From Streptomyces misionensis (lineage in GTDB: Bacteria > Actinomycetota > Actinomycetes > Streptomycetales > Streptomycetaceae), in NCBI RefSeq assembly GCF_900104815.1, contig NZ_FNTD01000004.1, positions 930,001 to 994,000 of the forward strand: a stretch of 64,000 nt of DNA, in the 5' to 3' direction. The notes below the pieces were generated by a model, which was not told where the DNA came from, searched no databases, and saw only the letters and a list, made by a program, of their open reading frames with translations. Shown here one piece after another: positions 1 through 8,447 of this stretch. Every line of letters starts with the position of its first letter. The first letter of the stretch is position 1. Both the position numbers and the translations under genes were made by a program.

Positions 1-865
1 CGCGCAGCCGCTCCAGGACGGGCACGGGCATGATGGAGGCGCCGTAGTACGCCTTGCGCAGCGCGCCGAGGTCCCGGGTGGCGAAGTCGGGCCGGTTGGC
101 CAGGGCGATCCACACGGTGGGCGGCGCGAACAGGCTGTCCACGCGGCCGGCCTCGATCAGGTCGAACAGCAGGTCCCCGTCCGGCGCGTCCAGGATGACG
201 TTGGTCGCGCCGACCGCGAGGCAGGGCAGCAGGAAGACGTGCAGCTGCGCCGAGTGGTACAGCGGCAGCGCGTGCGCGGGGCGGTCGCCGGGCCGCAGGT
301 CAAGGGCGGTGATGGCGCTCAGGTACTCGTGCACCAGGGCCCGGTGCGTCATCATCGCGCCCTTGGGCAGCGCCGTCGTACCGGAGGTGTAGAGCAATTG
401 CGCCAGGTCCTCGGCGGACGGTCCGGGGCCGTCGTACGGCGGGGTGCAGGCGAGCCGGGCCAGGAACGAGTCGTCGCCGTCCCGCAGCGGCATCACCCGT
501 ACTCCGGGCGGGAGTCGTCCGGTGAGGCCGGGGTCGGCGAGCACCAGGGCGCTGCCGGACTGGCCGACGATGTAGGCCAGGTCGTCGCCGGTGAGGTGGT
601 GGTTGACCGGGACGTGTACGAGTCCGGCGCGGGCGCAGCCGAGGAAGGCGATCAGGTAGGCGTCGGAGTTGTGGCCGTAGGCGCCGACCCGGTCGCCGGG
701 GGTGAGGCCCTCCGCGAGCAGCAGCGCGGCCGCGCGGGAGACCGCGTCGTCCAGTTCCCCGTACGTCCAGCTCCGCGTGCCGTACTCGACCGCGACCCGC
801 GTGGGGGTGCGGCGGGCGCTGCGCCGCAGCATCGCGTCGACCGTGCTGCCGTTTCCGTGCCTCAT
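1..865 (-). CDS. Acyl-CoA synthetase (AMP-binding), 3' end beyond window
   Basis: This is the N-terminal 288 codons of a class I adenylate-forming enzyme; the C-terminal part lies outside the left edge. Reading leftward from ATG at 865, the protein begins MRHGNSSTVDAMLRRSAR. It carries the P-loop-like adenylation motif YTSGTTALPKG at about residues 158-168, with Ala where most family members have Gly. A second typical stretch, PLYHSAQLHVFLLPCLAVGA, lies near residues 201-220. Enzymes of this family activate a carboxylic acid, usually a fatty acid, with ATP and pass it to CoA in the cytoplasm. The flavoprotein gene upstream is co-directional with a 134-base gap, so the two may share a transcript. 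The substrate cannot be told from this fragment. Confidence 0.85.
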   Translation of the reverse strand, partial: MRHGNGSTVDAMLRRSARRTPTRVAVEYGTRSWTYGELDDAVSRAAALLLAEGLTPGDRVGAYGHNSDAYLIAFLGCARAGLVHVPVNHHLTGDDLAYIVGQSGSALVLADPGLTGRLPPGVRVMPLRDGDDSFLARLACTPPYDGPGPSAEDLAQLLYTSGTTALPKGAMMTHRALVHEYLSAITALDLRPGDRPAHALPLYHSAQLHVFLLPCLAVGATNVILDAPDGDLLFDLIEAGRVDSLFAPPTVWIALANRPDFATRDLGALRKAYYGASIMPVPVLERLR

Positions 866-999
866 GACCGCCGATCCTCGGTGCGCCGGGCGGCCGGGTC
901 AAGGAGCGTGACGTGGGCGGACCGGGCCTGCCGGGCCCGCCCCTGCCCGTGGGGGTCGCGCGGCCGCCCTTCGCGGGGCCTGCCTCCGTCGGCGTACCG

Positions 1000-2565
1000 T
1001 CAGTTCTCCTGTTCCAGCACGGCCATCGCCGCGTTGTGCCCGGGTACGCCGCTCACCCCGCCCCCGCGCACGGCGCCCGCGCCGCACAGCAGGACGCGCG
1101 GGTGCGCGGTCTCCACGCCCCAACGGCCCGTGTGCTCCTGGGCGTAGGGCCAGGACAGCGCGCGGTGGAAGATGTTGCCGCCGGGCAGCCGCAGGTCGCG
1201 TTCCAGGTCGAGCGGGGTCTTCGCCTCGATGCAGGGGCGGCCGTCGGCGTCGGTGGCCAGGCAGTCGGCGAGGGGTTCGGCGAGGTGGGCGTCGAGCTGG
1301 GCGAGGGTGGCCGCCAGCAGGCGCTCGCGGGCCGTGTCGTTGTCCTCGGCGAAGAGCCGGGCCGGGGTGTGCAGCCCGAACAGGGTGAGGGTCTGGTAGC
1401 CGGCTGCGGCGAGTCGGGGACCGAGGATGCTGGGGTCGGTCAGGGAGTGGCAGTAGATCTCGGAGGGCGGTGCGGCGGGGAGTTCACCGGCGGCGGCCTG
1501 GGCGTGTGCGGCGGCCAACTGGCCGTACCCCTCGGCGATGTGGAAGGTGCCGGAGAAGGCCTCGCGGGGGTCGACGGCCGGATCGCGGAGCTTGGGCAGC
1601 CGGGTGAGCAGCATGTTGACCTTGAGCTGGGCGCCCTCGGCGGGCTCGGGGGGCGCCTCGCCGGTGAGGGCGGCCAGTTCCCGCGGGGAGGCGCCCACCA
1701 GGACGTGCCGGGCGGCCGCGACGCCCTCGCCGTCGGCGGTGCGGTAGGCGACCTCGGCGCCGTCGGTGCCGGTGTCGATGCGGACCGCCTCGTGCCCGGT
1801 CGCGAGCACCGCGCCGGCCGCGCGGGCCGCCGTCGCGAGGGCGTCGGTGAGGGCGCCCATGCCGCCCACGGGCACGTCCCAGGCGCCGGTGCCGCCGCCG
1901 ATGACGTGGTAGAAAAAGCAGCGGTTCTGGGCCAGGGAGGGGTCGTGGGCGTCGGCGAAGGTGCCGATCAGGGCGTCGGTGAGCGCCACGCCCCGGACCA
2001 GGTCGTCCTCGAAGTGCTCCTCCACCGCGGCACCGATCGGCTCCTCGAACAGGGCCCGCCAGGCGGTCTCGTCGTCGATGCGGCGGCGCAGTTCGTCCCG
2101 GGTGGGCAGGGGTTCGGTGAGGGTCGGGAAGACGCGCCGGGCGACGCGGCCGGTCATGCCGTAGAAGCGCTGCCAGGCGGCGTATTCGCGCTCCCCGCCG
2201 GTCAGCCGGGCGAAGGCCGCGCGGGTGCGCTCCTCGCCGCCGCCGACCAGCAGTCCGGTGGGCCGGCCCGCGCGTTCGACGGGGGTGTACGAGGAGATGG
2301 TGCGGGTGCGGACGCGGAAGTCCAGGCCGAGGTCGGTGACGATCTTCGGCGGCAGCAGGCTGACCAGGTAGCTGTAGCGCGACAGGCGGGCGTCCACCCC
2401 GGTGAACGGCCGGGTGGAGACGGCGGCCCCGCCGGTGTGGCCGAGCCGCTCCAGCACCAGCACCGAGCGCCCGGCCCGGGCCAGATAGGCGGCGGCGACC
2501 AGGCCGTTGTGGCCGCCGCCCACGATGACGGCGTCGTACGCGCGGGTTCCCTCGTTGGCGGACAT
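1000..2565 (-). CDS. Phytoene desaturase-like FAD-dependent oxidoreductase
   Basis: A 521-residue flavoprotein of the phytoene dehydrogenase/NAD(P)-FAD oxidoreductase superfamily. The dinucleotide-binding motif is at the N-terminus (VIVGGGHNGLVAAAYLARAG, about residues 11-30), followed by LERLGHTGGAA, which contacts the flavin. The C-terminus has the second FAD-binding region (VLLCGAGAVRGGGVSGVPGHNAAMAVLEQ). I chose the ATG at 2565 because AAGGA sits just before it and the GG motif then falls at the usual distance; an in-frame ATG at 2646 would add 27 atypical residues. Family members desaturate or isomerise carotenoids and other lipids, but distant members like this one have unknown substrates. 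It diverges from the sugar kinase gene across a 233-base region with a palindromic operator-like site. Confidence 0.85.
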   Translation of the reverse strand: MSANEGTRAYDAVIVGGGHNGLVAAAYLARAGRSVLVLERLGHTGGAAVSTRPFTGVDARLSRYSYLVSLLPPKIVTDLGLDFRVRTRTISSYTPVERAGRPTGLLVGGGEERTRAAFARLTGGEREYAAWQRFYGMTGRVARRVFPTLTEPLPTRDELRRRIDDETAWRALFEEPIGAAVEEHFEDDLVRGVALTDALIGTFADAHDPSLAQNRCFFYHVIGGGTGAWDVPVGGMGALTDALATAARAAGAVLATGHEAVRIDTGTDGAEVAYRTADGEGVAAARHVLVGASPRELAALTGEAPPEPAEGAQLKVNMLLTRLPKLRDPAVDPREAFSGTFHIAEGYGQLAAAHAQAAAGELPAAPPSEIYCHSLTDPSILGPRLAAAGYQTLTLFGLHTPARLFAEDNDTARERLLAATLAQLDAHLAEPLADCLATDADGRPCIEAKTPLDLERDLRLPGGNIFHRALSWPYAQEHTGRWGVETAHPRVLLCGAGAVRGGGVSGVPGHNAAMAVLEQEN

Positions 2566-2667
2566 GGTCCTTCGTAACACGCGCTGATCCACGGCGGCCA
2601 GAGGCGGTCCTGCCCGCGTGCCCGTCCGCAGCCGTGCGCCGGACACCCGTCGGCCGAAGCCCCTGGC

Positions 2668-2692
2668 AACTTGCCGAAAATTTCAGCAAGTT
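2668..2692. promoter_or_regulatory. Operator-like palindrome between divergent genes
   Basis: A 25-base near-perfect palindrome centred on 2680. Its arms read AACTTGC-C-GAAA and TTTC-A-GCAAGTT, with one mismatched pair at 2675/2685. Outside it, CTGGCAA (2663-2669) and TTGCCAG (2694-2700) form a further perfect inverted pair. The GAAAnTTTC core resembles LacI-family operators of sugar genes in Streptomyces (the CGAAnTTCG type reported for xylanase genes). It lies between the flavoprotein gene and the PfkB kinase gene, so it could control either or both. No LacI-type regulator is present in the window. Confidence 0.5.
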
Positions 2693-2798
2693 CTTGCCAG
2701 CGGTGCGGGTGGCTGCTTGACTCACCACCCCGGTCGGCCTGCCACCCGGCCGGAGCCGCGCGCGCGGTCACCCGACCCGAGAGGAACGAGCCGACTAC

Positions 2799-3722
2799 AT
2801 GACCACCGAGACCGACGTACTCGTCCTGGGCGGCGCGGGCGTGGACACCGTCGTCCACGTCCCCGAGCTGCCGCTCCCCTACGCCGACAGCTACATGATC
2901 CGGCCGGGCATCGTGACCCGCGCCGGACAGAGCGGAGACTTCGTCGCGCTCGGTGTCCGCGAATTGGGCCTGCGCACCCACCACATCGACCTGCTCGGCG
3001 CCGACCCCGAGGGCGACCTGGTGCGCGCGCTGCACCGGGACCGGGGCATCCCGTTCACCGCGGTGCCCTCGGCCGCGGGCACCAAGCGCGCGGTCAACCT
3101 GGTCGGCCCGGACGGGCGGCGGCTGTCCCTGTACGACGACACCCGCGCGCAGGAGTCCGACCGGCTGCCCGAGGACACCCTGCGCGCCCTGGCCGCCGCG
3201 AGCCGGCACGCCCATGTGGTGATCACCCACCCGTGCGCGCACGCCCTGCCGGTGCTGCGCGAGGCCGGGCCGACCATCTCGACGGACCTGCACGACTGGG
3301 ACGGCGTCAACCCGTACCACGAGCCGTTCGCGCTCGGCGCGGACCTGGTCTTCCTGTCGACCACCGCGCTGGCCGACCACGAGCGCACCATGCGGGACAT
3401 CGCGGCGCGCGGCCGGGCCCGGATCGTGGTGGCCACGGCCGGGGCCGAGGGCGCGTACCTGCTGGTGGACGGCGACCTCACCCATGTGCCCGCGGTGGCC
3501 CCGCCCGCGCCCGTCGTGGACTCCAACGGCGCGGGCGACGCCTTCGCCGCCGCGTTCCTGCTGGGCTGGCTGGAGGGTGCGGACCCGCTGCTCTGCGCGC
3601 GTTACGGTGCCGTCGCGGGCGCCCACGCGTGCACCGTGCCCTCGACCCGGGCCGACGCCATCGGACGCGACGAACTCCTCGCCCGCTGCGCGGAGTCGGA
3701 CGCCGACAAGGTGGCCGGATGA
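2799..3722 (+). CDS. PfkB-family carbohydrate kinase
   Basis: A 307-residue cytoplasmic sugar kinase of the ribokinase/PfkB family. The N-terminal part has the substrate-binding pattern (LVLGGAGVDTVVHV and RAGQSGDFVALGVRELG, where the usual GG is GQSG). The C-terminal signature DSNGAGDAFAAAFLLG, about residues 240-255, carries the catalytic Asp and the anion hole. ATG at 2799 is preceded by GAGAGGAACGAG. Family members phosphorylate ribose, fructose, adenosine or related compounds; the substrate here is not predictable. The gene stands alone, divergent from the flavoprotein gene and convergent with the SpoIIE-type phosphatase gene. The palindrome at 2668-2692 lies about 107 bases upstream and may control it. 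Confidence 0.88.
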   Translation: MTTETDVLVLGGAGVDTVVHVPELPLPYADSYMIRPGIVTRAGQSGDFVALGVRELGLRTHHIDLLGADPEGDLVRALHRDRGIPFTAVPSAAGTKRAVNLVGPDGRRLSLYDDTRAQESDRLPEDTLRALAAASRHAHVVITHPCAHALPVLREAGPTISTDLHDWDGVNPYHEPFALGADLVFLSTTALADHERTMRDIAARGRARIVVATAGAEGAYLLVDGDLTHVPAVAPPAPVVDSNGAGDAFAAAFLLGWLEGADPLLCARYGAVAGAHACTVPSTRADAIGRDELLARCAESDADKVAG

Positions 3723-3815
3723 CCCCCGACGCCTGACCGGCAGGACGCGGTCGTGCCCGGCGGCGCGGCCGTGGGCCGTGTCCCCGCCGCCGCGCGACTG
3801 CCCCGGCGGGACGCC

Positions 3816-5108
3816 TCACGGGACGCGCAGCGCCAGCACCGCCACGTCGTCGTGCTGGACATCGCTCATCCGGCCCAGGAGTTCGTCACGGAAGACGGGC
3901 AGCGGCTCACCGGCCAGCGTGGCCGCGTGCTGACGCAACCGGGTCAGACCGCGGCCGATGTCCTCGCCGGGCCGCTCGACGAGGCCGTCGGTGTACAGCA
4001 GCAGGGTGGAGCCGGACGGGAGGACGACGCTCGCCGTCTCGCGGGGCAGTTCGGGGTCGACGCCCAGGATGGGGGCGTGGCCTTCCTCCAGCAGCGCGGT
4101 ATGGCCGTCGGGCCGGGCCAGCAGCGGCGGGAGGTGGCCGGCGTTGGTCCAGGTCAGCTGCCACGGCCCGGCGGCGGGTGTCTCGATGCGGGCGATGACG
4201 GCTGTGACCAGCTCGATGCCGGTGAGGCCCTGCATCACCCGGTCCAGGCGGCACATGACCCCCGCCGGGTCGTCGCCCCTGTCGTAGGCGAGGGCGCGCA
4301 GCATGTTGCGCAGTTGCCCCATGCGGACGGCGGCCGCCAGATCGTGGCCGACGACGTCCCCGATGGCGAGGACGGCCGAGCCGTCGGGCAGCGGGAAGGC
4401 GTCGTACCAGTCGCCGCCCACCTCGGCCCGCTCCCGGGCGGCCAGATAGCTGGTGGCGAGCTGGAGGTGGGGGAGGCCGGTCAGGTCGGGCAGCAGGGAC
4501 AGCTGGAGCTGTTCGGCGGTGTGCTCCTGCATGGCGTACAGGCGGGCGTTGTCCAGCGCGAGGGCCGCGCGGTGGCCCAGGTCGGCGGCGAGTGCCTGCT
4601 CCTGCTCGTCGAACGGGGTCTCGGTACGGCGGACGAAGGTGAGCGCGCCCAGTTCCTGGCGCCGTACCCGCATGGGCACGATCAGCGCGCTGCGGGCGCC
4701 GAGGGTGCGGTACAGGGACCACTGCGCGGAGCGGAGCGGATCGTTCGGGTCGGTCGTGCCGAAGTCGGTCACCAGCACGGGTCCCGCTCCGCGCAGCACC
4801 TTCGCGAGGGCGCAGGCCGAGTCGTCCGGCCCGGGGAGGACGCCGCCGGACAGCACCCGCAGCGCCCGGTCGGCGTCCCGGTCCGTGACCGTGAGCCGGC
4901 GCACGCCTTCGCCCTCGACCACGTCGACGACGCAGGCGTCGGCGAGCTGCGGCACCACGAGCCGGGCGAGGCGGCGCAGCGACTCCTCCGCGTCCAGCCC
5001 CGACGCCAGTGCGCGGCTCACGTCGGCGAGCAGCCGCAGCCGGGCGGCGGCCACCTCCGACGGCAGCTCCCCGGGGGTCGCTGCCGGAGGCGGCGGCTCT
5101 TGCCTCAT
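3816..5108 (-). CDS. GAF domain / SpoIIE-family protein phosphatase
   Basis: A 430-residue cytoplasmic signalling protein. Residues about 25-185 look like a GAF sensor domain (ADVSRALASGLDAEESLRRLARL, then RSALIVPMRVRRQELGALTFVR). Residues about 210-430 are a PP2C_SIG/SpoIIE serine phosphatase with AEVGGDWYDAFPLPDG, AIGDVVGHDLAAAVRMGQLR, TWTNAGHLPPLL and LLLYTDGLVERPGEDI, which include the metal-binding Asp/Gly positions. ATG at 5108 was chosen over 5141 because GGAGGAGAG ends two bases before it. Streptomyces has dozens of these proteins; known ones dephosphorylate anti-anti-sigma factors of the STAS type. A STAS protein is encoded at 6887-8131, but a direct link between the two is only inference. 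Confidence 0.9.
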   Translation of the reverse strand: MRQEPPPPAATPGELPSEVAAARLRLLADVSRALASGLDAEESLRRLARLVVPQLADACVVDVVEGEGVRRLTVTDRDADRALRVLSGGVLPGPDDSACALAKVLRGAGPVLVTDFGTTDPNDPLRSAQWSLYRTLGARSALIVPMRVRRQELGALTFVRRTETPFDEQEQALAADLGHRAALALDNARLYAMQEHTAEQLQLSLLPDLTGLPHLQLATSYLAARERAEVGGDWYDAFPLPDGSAVLAIGDVVGHDLAAAVRMGQLRNMLRALAYDRGDDPAGVMCRLDRVMQGLTGIELVTAVIARIETPAAGPWQLTWTNAGHLPPLLARPDGHTALLEEGHAPILGVDPELPRETASVVLPSGSTLLLYTDGLVERPGEDIGRGLTRLRQHAATLAGEPLPVFRDELLGRMSDVQHDDVAVLALRVP

Positions 5109-5188
5109 CACTCTCCTCCCGCACCGGAGGACCGGTCGCACGCCCGTGACCGCGTCCCCTACGCAGATTCCATCACCGACGGCGACCG

Positions 5189-5359
5189 TCAGCGCGGCGC
5201 ACGGGCCGGGTGGCTGACCGATGCGGGCGGCCCGGCGTCCATGAGGGCGGCGTAGGCGTCACGGCGGGCCTCGCGGCCGTACACCTTGACGGCGGAGGCG
5301 TCCTGTGGAGTGGGGGGGGCGTCCTCGACGGGACCCGAGGCGGTGCTGACGGCGCTCAC
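5189..5359 (-). CDS. Possible small protein, 56 residues
   Basis: A short leftward reading frame from GTG at 5359, ending ...KVYGREARRDAYAALMDAGPP... before TGA at 5189. Third codon positions are about 87 percent G or C over the open frame, which suggests coding, and no other gene claims this stretch. It starts 30 bases after the stop of the Cys-rich copper-binding gene and could be its operon partner. There is no good Shine-Dalgarno sequence before the GTG, and I do not recognise the protein. It may instead be the tail of a longer frame without function. Confidence 0.3.
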   Translation of the reverse strand: MSAVSTASGPVEDAPPTPQDASAVKVYGREARRDAYAALMDAGPPASVSHPARAPR

Positions 5360-5388
5360 CGGGAAGGTGTCGCCTGGATCTCCCGGGA

Positions 5389-5763
5389 TCAGGCCAGCGT
5401 CTCCAGGAAGTCGGAGCATGCCGCGGCGCATGCCCGGCAGGCCGCCGCGGCGGATTCCGCGCCGGGGTGGTCCTCGAAGGCGTCGGCGCATTCGAGGCAG
5501 ATCCTGCGGCACCAGTCGACGCGGCCGCGCAGGCCCTCCTCGTCCTGGTGGTTCTCCTCGCACAGCAGCCGGCAGGTGGTGTCGCACACCTCGGCGCACA
5601 TGATGCCGAGCCTGCGCACCCGCTCGTGGCTTTGGGGGCCGCCCGGGTCGACCAGGCTCACCCGCACCGAGCAGGCCCGGGCGCACTCCGTGCACGCCTG
5701 GGCGCAGGTGAAGCGGTCCTCGAGGAACCGGTAGAGCTGCTGCTGCGAGGTCTGCGGGGTCAC
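5389..5763 (-). CDS. Cys-rich four-helix bundle copper-binding protein (Csp/DUF326-like)
   Basis: A 124-residue protein with 14 cysteines in helical spacing: CAQACTECARAC, MCAEVCDTTCRLLC, WCRRICLEC and ACRACAAAC. This pattern of CxxxC and CxxC on amphipathic helices matches the cytosolic copper-storage proteins (Csp/DUF326), in which thiols line a four-helix bundle and bind many Cu(I) ions. No signal peptide is visible with the chosen start, so a cytoplasmic store is likely. The start is uncertain: GTG at 5763 gives the usual family length, while GTG at 5823 has a better GAGG sequence upstream and would add 20 residues. The DUF6479-like gene diverges from it. Confidence 0.8.
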   Translation of the reverse strand: MTPQTSQQQLYRFLEDRFTCAQACTECARACSVRVSLVDPGGPQSHERVRRLGIMCAEVCDTTCRLLCEENHQDEEGLRGRVDWCRRICLECADAFEDHPGAESAAAACRACAAACSDFLETLA

Positions 5764-5878
5764 GCCGTGCGGGTAGCCCCGGTGGCGTACGGCAAACCAC
5801 CGCCCATTACCACCATCGGGCACGAATGATGCCTCATTGGTCCGGTTCGTACGCTTATGGGATGGGTATTCCTGTGCT

Positions 5879-6244
5879 ATGAACACCGCATCGATGCAGC
5901 TGGCCGCGGCGAGCGGCCTGATGAGCCTCGTCCTCTTCATCGTGGCCGTCGGCCTGCTGGCACTGCTCGCCGGAGGCTTCTGGATGACCTCGCGGGTGAA
6001 GTACCGCGAGTCGGCCCGCCCCCGTCCCGAGGAGCAGCCGAAGCTGCCGCCCGAGGGAGCGGTGCACGAGGTCCGGGAGAACCGGGACTACCACGAAGTT
6101 CCCAAGACACCCAAGGGCGGTCGTCCGCTCACCCCGTACGAACTGGGCAACGTGGACTCCAAGACGAGCGAGGAGCAGAAGCGGCCGCGCTGGAGCAGCG
6201 GTTCCAGCGGATCCTTCGGGGGCGGCGGGCTCGGCGCCCACTGA
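5879..6244 (+). CDS. Small single-pass membrane protein, DUF6479-like
   Basis: A 121-residue protein starting MNTASMQLAAASGLMSLV. Residues about 13-35 form one strongly hydrophobic segment (LMSLVLFIVAVGLLALLAGGFW), followed by a basic stretch and a hydrophilic tail containing NRDYHEVP, GGRPLTPYELGN and a Ser/Gly-rich end. This layout matches small Streptomyces membrane proteins grouped as DUF6479, whose function is unknown. The tail is probably cytoplasmic by the positive-inside rule (TSRVKYRESARPRP right after the helix). ATG at 5879 was chosen over 5837 because the helix then starts near the N-terminus. It diverges from the copper-binding gene and converges with the RpiB-like gene. Confidence 0.75.
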   Translation: MNTASMQLAAASGLMSLVLFIVAVGLLALLAGGFWMTSRVKYRESARPRPEEQPKLPPEGAVHEVRENRDYHEVPKTPKGGRPLTPYELGNVDSKTSEEQKRPRWSSGSSGSFGGGGLGAH

Positions 6245-6295
6245 ATCCGCGGGGTCCCTCGACACCCTGGCCCGCGTCGGGCCGCCGTACGCCGT

Positions 6296-6751
6296 TCAGG
6301 CCTCGTGCCGGGCGGTGTCCAGGCGGCCGACGCGGGCCACGTTCATGACGTCCTGCGGGTCCTGGCTGGGCTCGGCCGTGAACCAGGCGTCCAGGATCTC
6401 CGTCAGCAGCGGTTCCGAGGTCAGGCGCAGGCTCAGGGCGAGGACGTTGGCGTCGTTCCAGCGGCGCGCGCCGTCCGCCGTGGCGGCGTCCGGGCACAGG
6501 GCGGCGCGCACGCCGGGCACCTTGTTCGCCGCGATGGACGCGCCGGTGCCGGTCCAGCAGCACACCACCGCCTGATCGGCCGTCCCGTCGGCCACGTCCC
6601 GCGCCGCCGCCTCCGAGCAGACCGCCCACTGCGGGTCGGCGCCCCCGCGCAGCGCGCCGTGCGTCCGCACCTCGTGCCCGCGCCGCCGCAGCTCGGCCAC
6701 GAGCCGGCGGGCGACGGGTTCGTCCATGTCGGAGGAGACGGAGATCCGCAT
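6296..6751 (-). CDS. RpiB/LacAB-family sugar-phosphate isomerase
   Basis: A 151-residue cytoplasmic protein of the RpiB/LacA/LacB family, close to the usual 145-155 residues. The active-site loop reads CCWTGTGASIAANKVPG at about 64-80; Cys65 aligns with the catalytic base of RpiB, and the following residue is Trp instead of the usual Gly. NDANVLALSLRLTS matches the conserved NDANVL segment. Family members interconvert ribose 5-phosphate and ribulose 5-phosphate or other aldose/ketose phosphates. A second start at 6847 is open but adds an unlikely Pro/Arg-rich leader. The gene stands alone, convergent with the DUF6479-like gene. Whether it is the housekeeping isomerase cannot be told from the window. 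Confidence 0.85.
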   Translation of the reverse strand: MRISVSSDMDEPVARRLVAELRRRGHEVRTHGALRGGADPQWAVCSEAAARDVADGTADQAVVCCWTGTGASIAANKVPGVRAALCPDAATADGARRWNDANVLALSLRLTSEPLLTEILDAWFTAEPSQDPQDVMNVARVGRLDTARHEA

Positions 6752-6886
6752 ACCGGGAGGGTAGCGCCCCGGGCCCGCGCCCGGGCGGACAGGGCGGGAC
6801 CCCGGCACGCGCGCGGATGCCGCTGCCGGGGTCCGCGGACCTGACACGGTCCGGGTTCCCAGGGGCGCGCGGGTGACGGATGCCGC

Positions 6887-8131
6887 TCAGGGGCGGGTCA
6901 GCCGCTGGTGGAGGTGTTCGAGGGCGTCGAGCAGGACCGTACGGTGGTACCAGGCGAGCCAGGCCGCGGTGTCGGCGGCGAGCAGGTCGAGGGCCTCGGC
7001 CTGGGGGGACGCCGGCCGGTGACCGGCGTCGGGCCAGTGCACGGTGATCAGGCCGGTGCAGCAGCCGGCCGAGGACAGGACCGGGACGCACTGGAGTGCC
7101 CGGGCGCCCGCGGCGAGCAGGGCGCGCCGCCCGTCCTCGGACAGCAGCGCGTCGGTGGCCACGTCGGGCATGCTCACCCGCCGGCCCCGGGTGCGGGCGA
7201 CCGCCTCGGCCGTGCCGTCGGTCCGGCCGCGCACGAGGTGGTCCAGATAGGCGTCCGCGCCGCCGTACCGGGTCTCCAGCGCGAGCGCGTTCACGGCCGG
7301 GTCCACGGACAGCACGTGTCCGGCCGGCGCGCGCACGATGGCCAGCGCCTCGTGCAGCACAGCCTCGATCATCTGGCCCCGGTAGCGGGGGTCGCGCCCC
7401 GCGCGGGCGAGGATCCGCAGCTGGGGCAGCGGCAGCGGGCGGCGGCCGGGGAACCAGGTCGGGCCGTCGGGCGGGCGGGCCACGACCACGGCGGCGGCGA
7501 GGACCCGCAAGGGCACGTTGAACCGCTGGGAGGTCTCGCGCAGCACCCGGAAGGCGCTGCCGGTGTCGGGCAGCGCGTAGCGGGCCATGAGCATGCCCTG
7601 AGCCATGCCGATCACGGGGGCGGTGCGCACCCGGGCGCGCAGGGCGCGCACCTCCTGGTGCAGGTCCTGGTAGGACGGCCGCAGCGGGTCCGCCATCTGC
7701 GAGCGCCAGGCGGGCAGTTCCTCCACCCGGGAGGCGGCGCGGGCCAGTTCGCGCAGGGCCTCGTCCAGGGTGGCGTACAGCTGGACGCCCTCCAGGCGGG
7801 CCAGGTGCACCGCCTCGCGGACGCCCGGCCGGGCCCGGACGATGATCAGGTCCGGGCGGCCGGCGCGGACCCGGGTCGTCTCGCTGAGCGTGCGCAGGAC
7901 GGCGGCGCCGCCGAGCTGTACGTGGGCCATGTCGAGGACCGGCCGCAGTCCGGCGCGGTCGGCCCGGGCCAGGTGGCCGCGCAGTTCCTCGGACCAGGCG
8001 TGCGCGCCGCCCGCGTCCAGGGTGCCGGACATGCGCAGCAGCAGGGCGCCCTCGGCGGGCAGTCCCTCCACGACGGAGGACTCGATCACGAGGGGGGCCG
8101 GTGCGCCCGGCCGCGGGGAGGAAGCTTTCAT
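6887..8131 (-). CDS. STAS-ANTAR-GAF regulatory protein
   Basis: A 414-residue protein with three parts. Residues about 25-125 form a STAS domain (LLLRMSGTLDAGGAHAW, RPVLDMAHVQLGGAAVLRTL). Residues about 150-220 look like an ANTAR RNA-binding domain (QEVRALRARVRTAPVIGMAQ, GMLMARYALPDTGSAFRVLR, ETSQRFNVPLRVLAAAVV). Residues about 235-405 resemble a GAF sensor domain. ANTAR proteins bind paired hairpins in nascent RNA to prevent termination; STAS domains take part in anti-sigma partner switching. The combination suggests a sensor linking ligand or phosphorylation input to gene expression. No partner switch kinase is encoded next to it, although a SpoIIE-type phosphatase lies 1.8 kb away. Confidence 0.8.
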   Translation of the reverse strand: MKASSPRPGAPAPLVIESSVVEGLPAEGALLLRMSGTLDAGGAHAWSEELRGHLARADRAGLRPVLDMAHVQLGGAAVLRTLSETTRVRAGRPDLIIVRARPGVREAVHLARLEGVQLYATLDEALRELARAASRVEELPAWRSQMADPLRPSYQDLHQEVRALRARVRTAPVIGMAQGMLMARYALPDTGSAFRVLRETSQRFNVPLRVLAAAVVVARPPDGPTWFPGRRPLPLPQLRILARAGRDPRYRGQMIEAVLHEALAIVRAPAGHVLSVDPAVNALALETRYGGADAYLDHLVRGRTDGTAEAVARTRGRRVSMPDVATDALLSEDGRRALLAAGARALQCVPVLSSAGCCTGLITVHWPDAGHRPASPQAEALDLLAADTAAWLAWYHRTVLLDALEHLHQRLTRP

Positions 8132-8447
8132 GGCATCACCCGGGCAGGTCGAGAATGGGCCGTACGGCCGCTTCCTGGCCAGGAATCTGACCTTGAACCA
8201 CCACCACCTTGCACGGCGGACGCCGGACTCTCAACCGCACTCGGGCGGGCGCCGGTCCGGCGGGGGCCGGTGGGCCGTGGGGGGTGCGGGGCGGATGCCG
8301 GGTCGCGTGCAGCCGGAGGCCGTCCGTGCGCGCCGCCGGCCGCGTCATGACCGGTCCCTCACTGTGCCCGCGCGCCCGTCTACCGCGCAACGACTGCGGG
8401 CCGGGCGTGTCGGACCGGGGTGTGCGGGCGGCCGGCGCGGCGGGGCG
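8132..8447. other. Intergenic region without a supported gene
   Basis: This 316-base stretch separates the STAS-ANTAR-GAF gene from the last gene of the heptose operon. Both neighbours are leftward, so it holds the operon's end and the promoter of the STAS gene. Open frames here are Arg/Pro-rich and lack ribosome binding sites. I see no clear promoter or hairpin. Confidence 0.5.
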
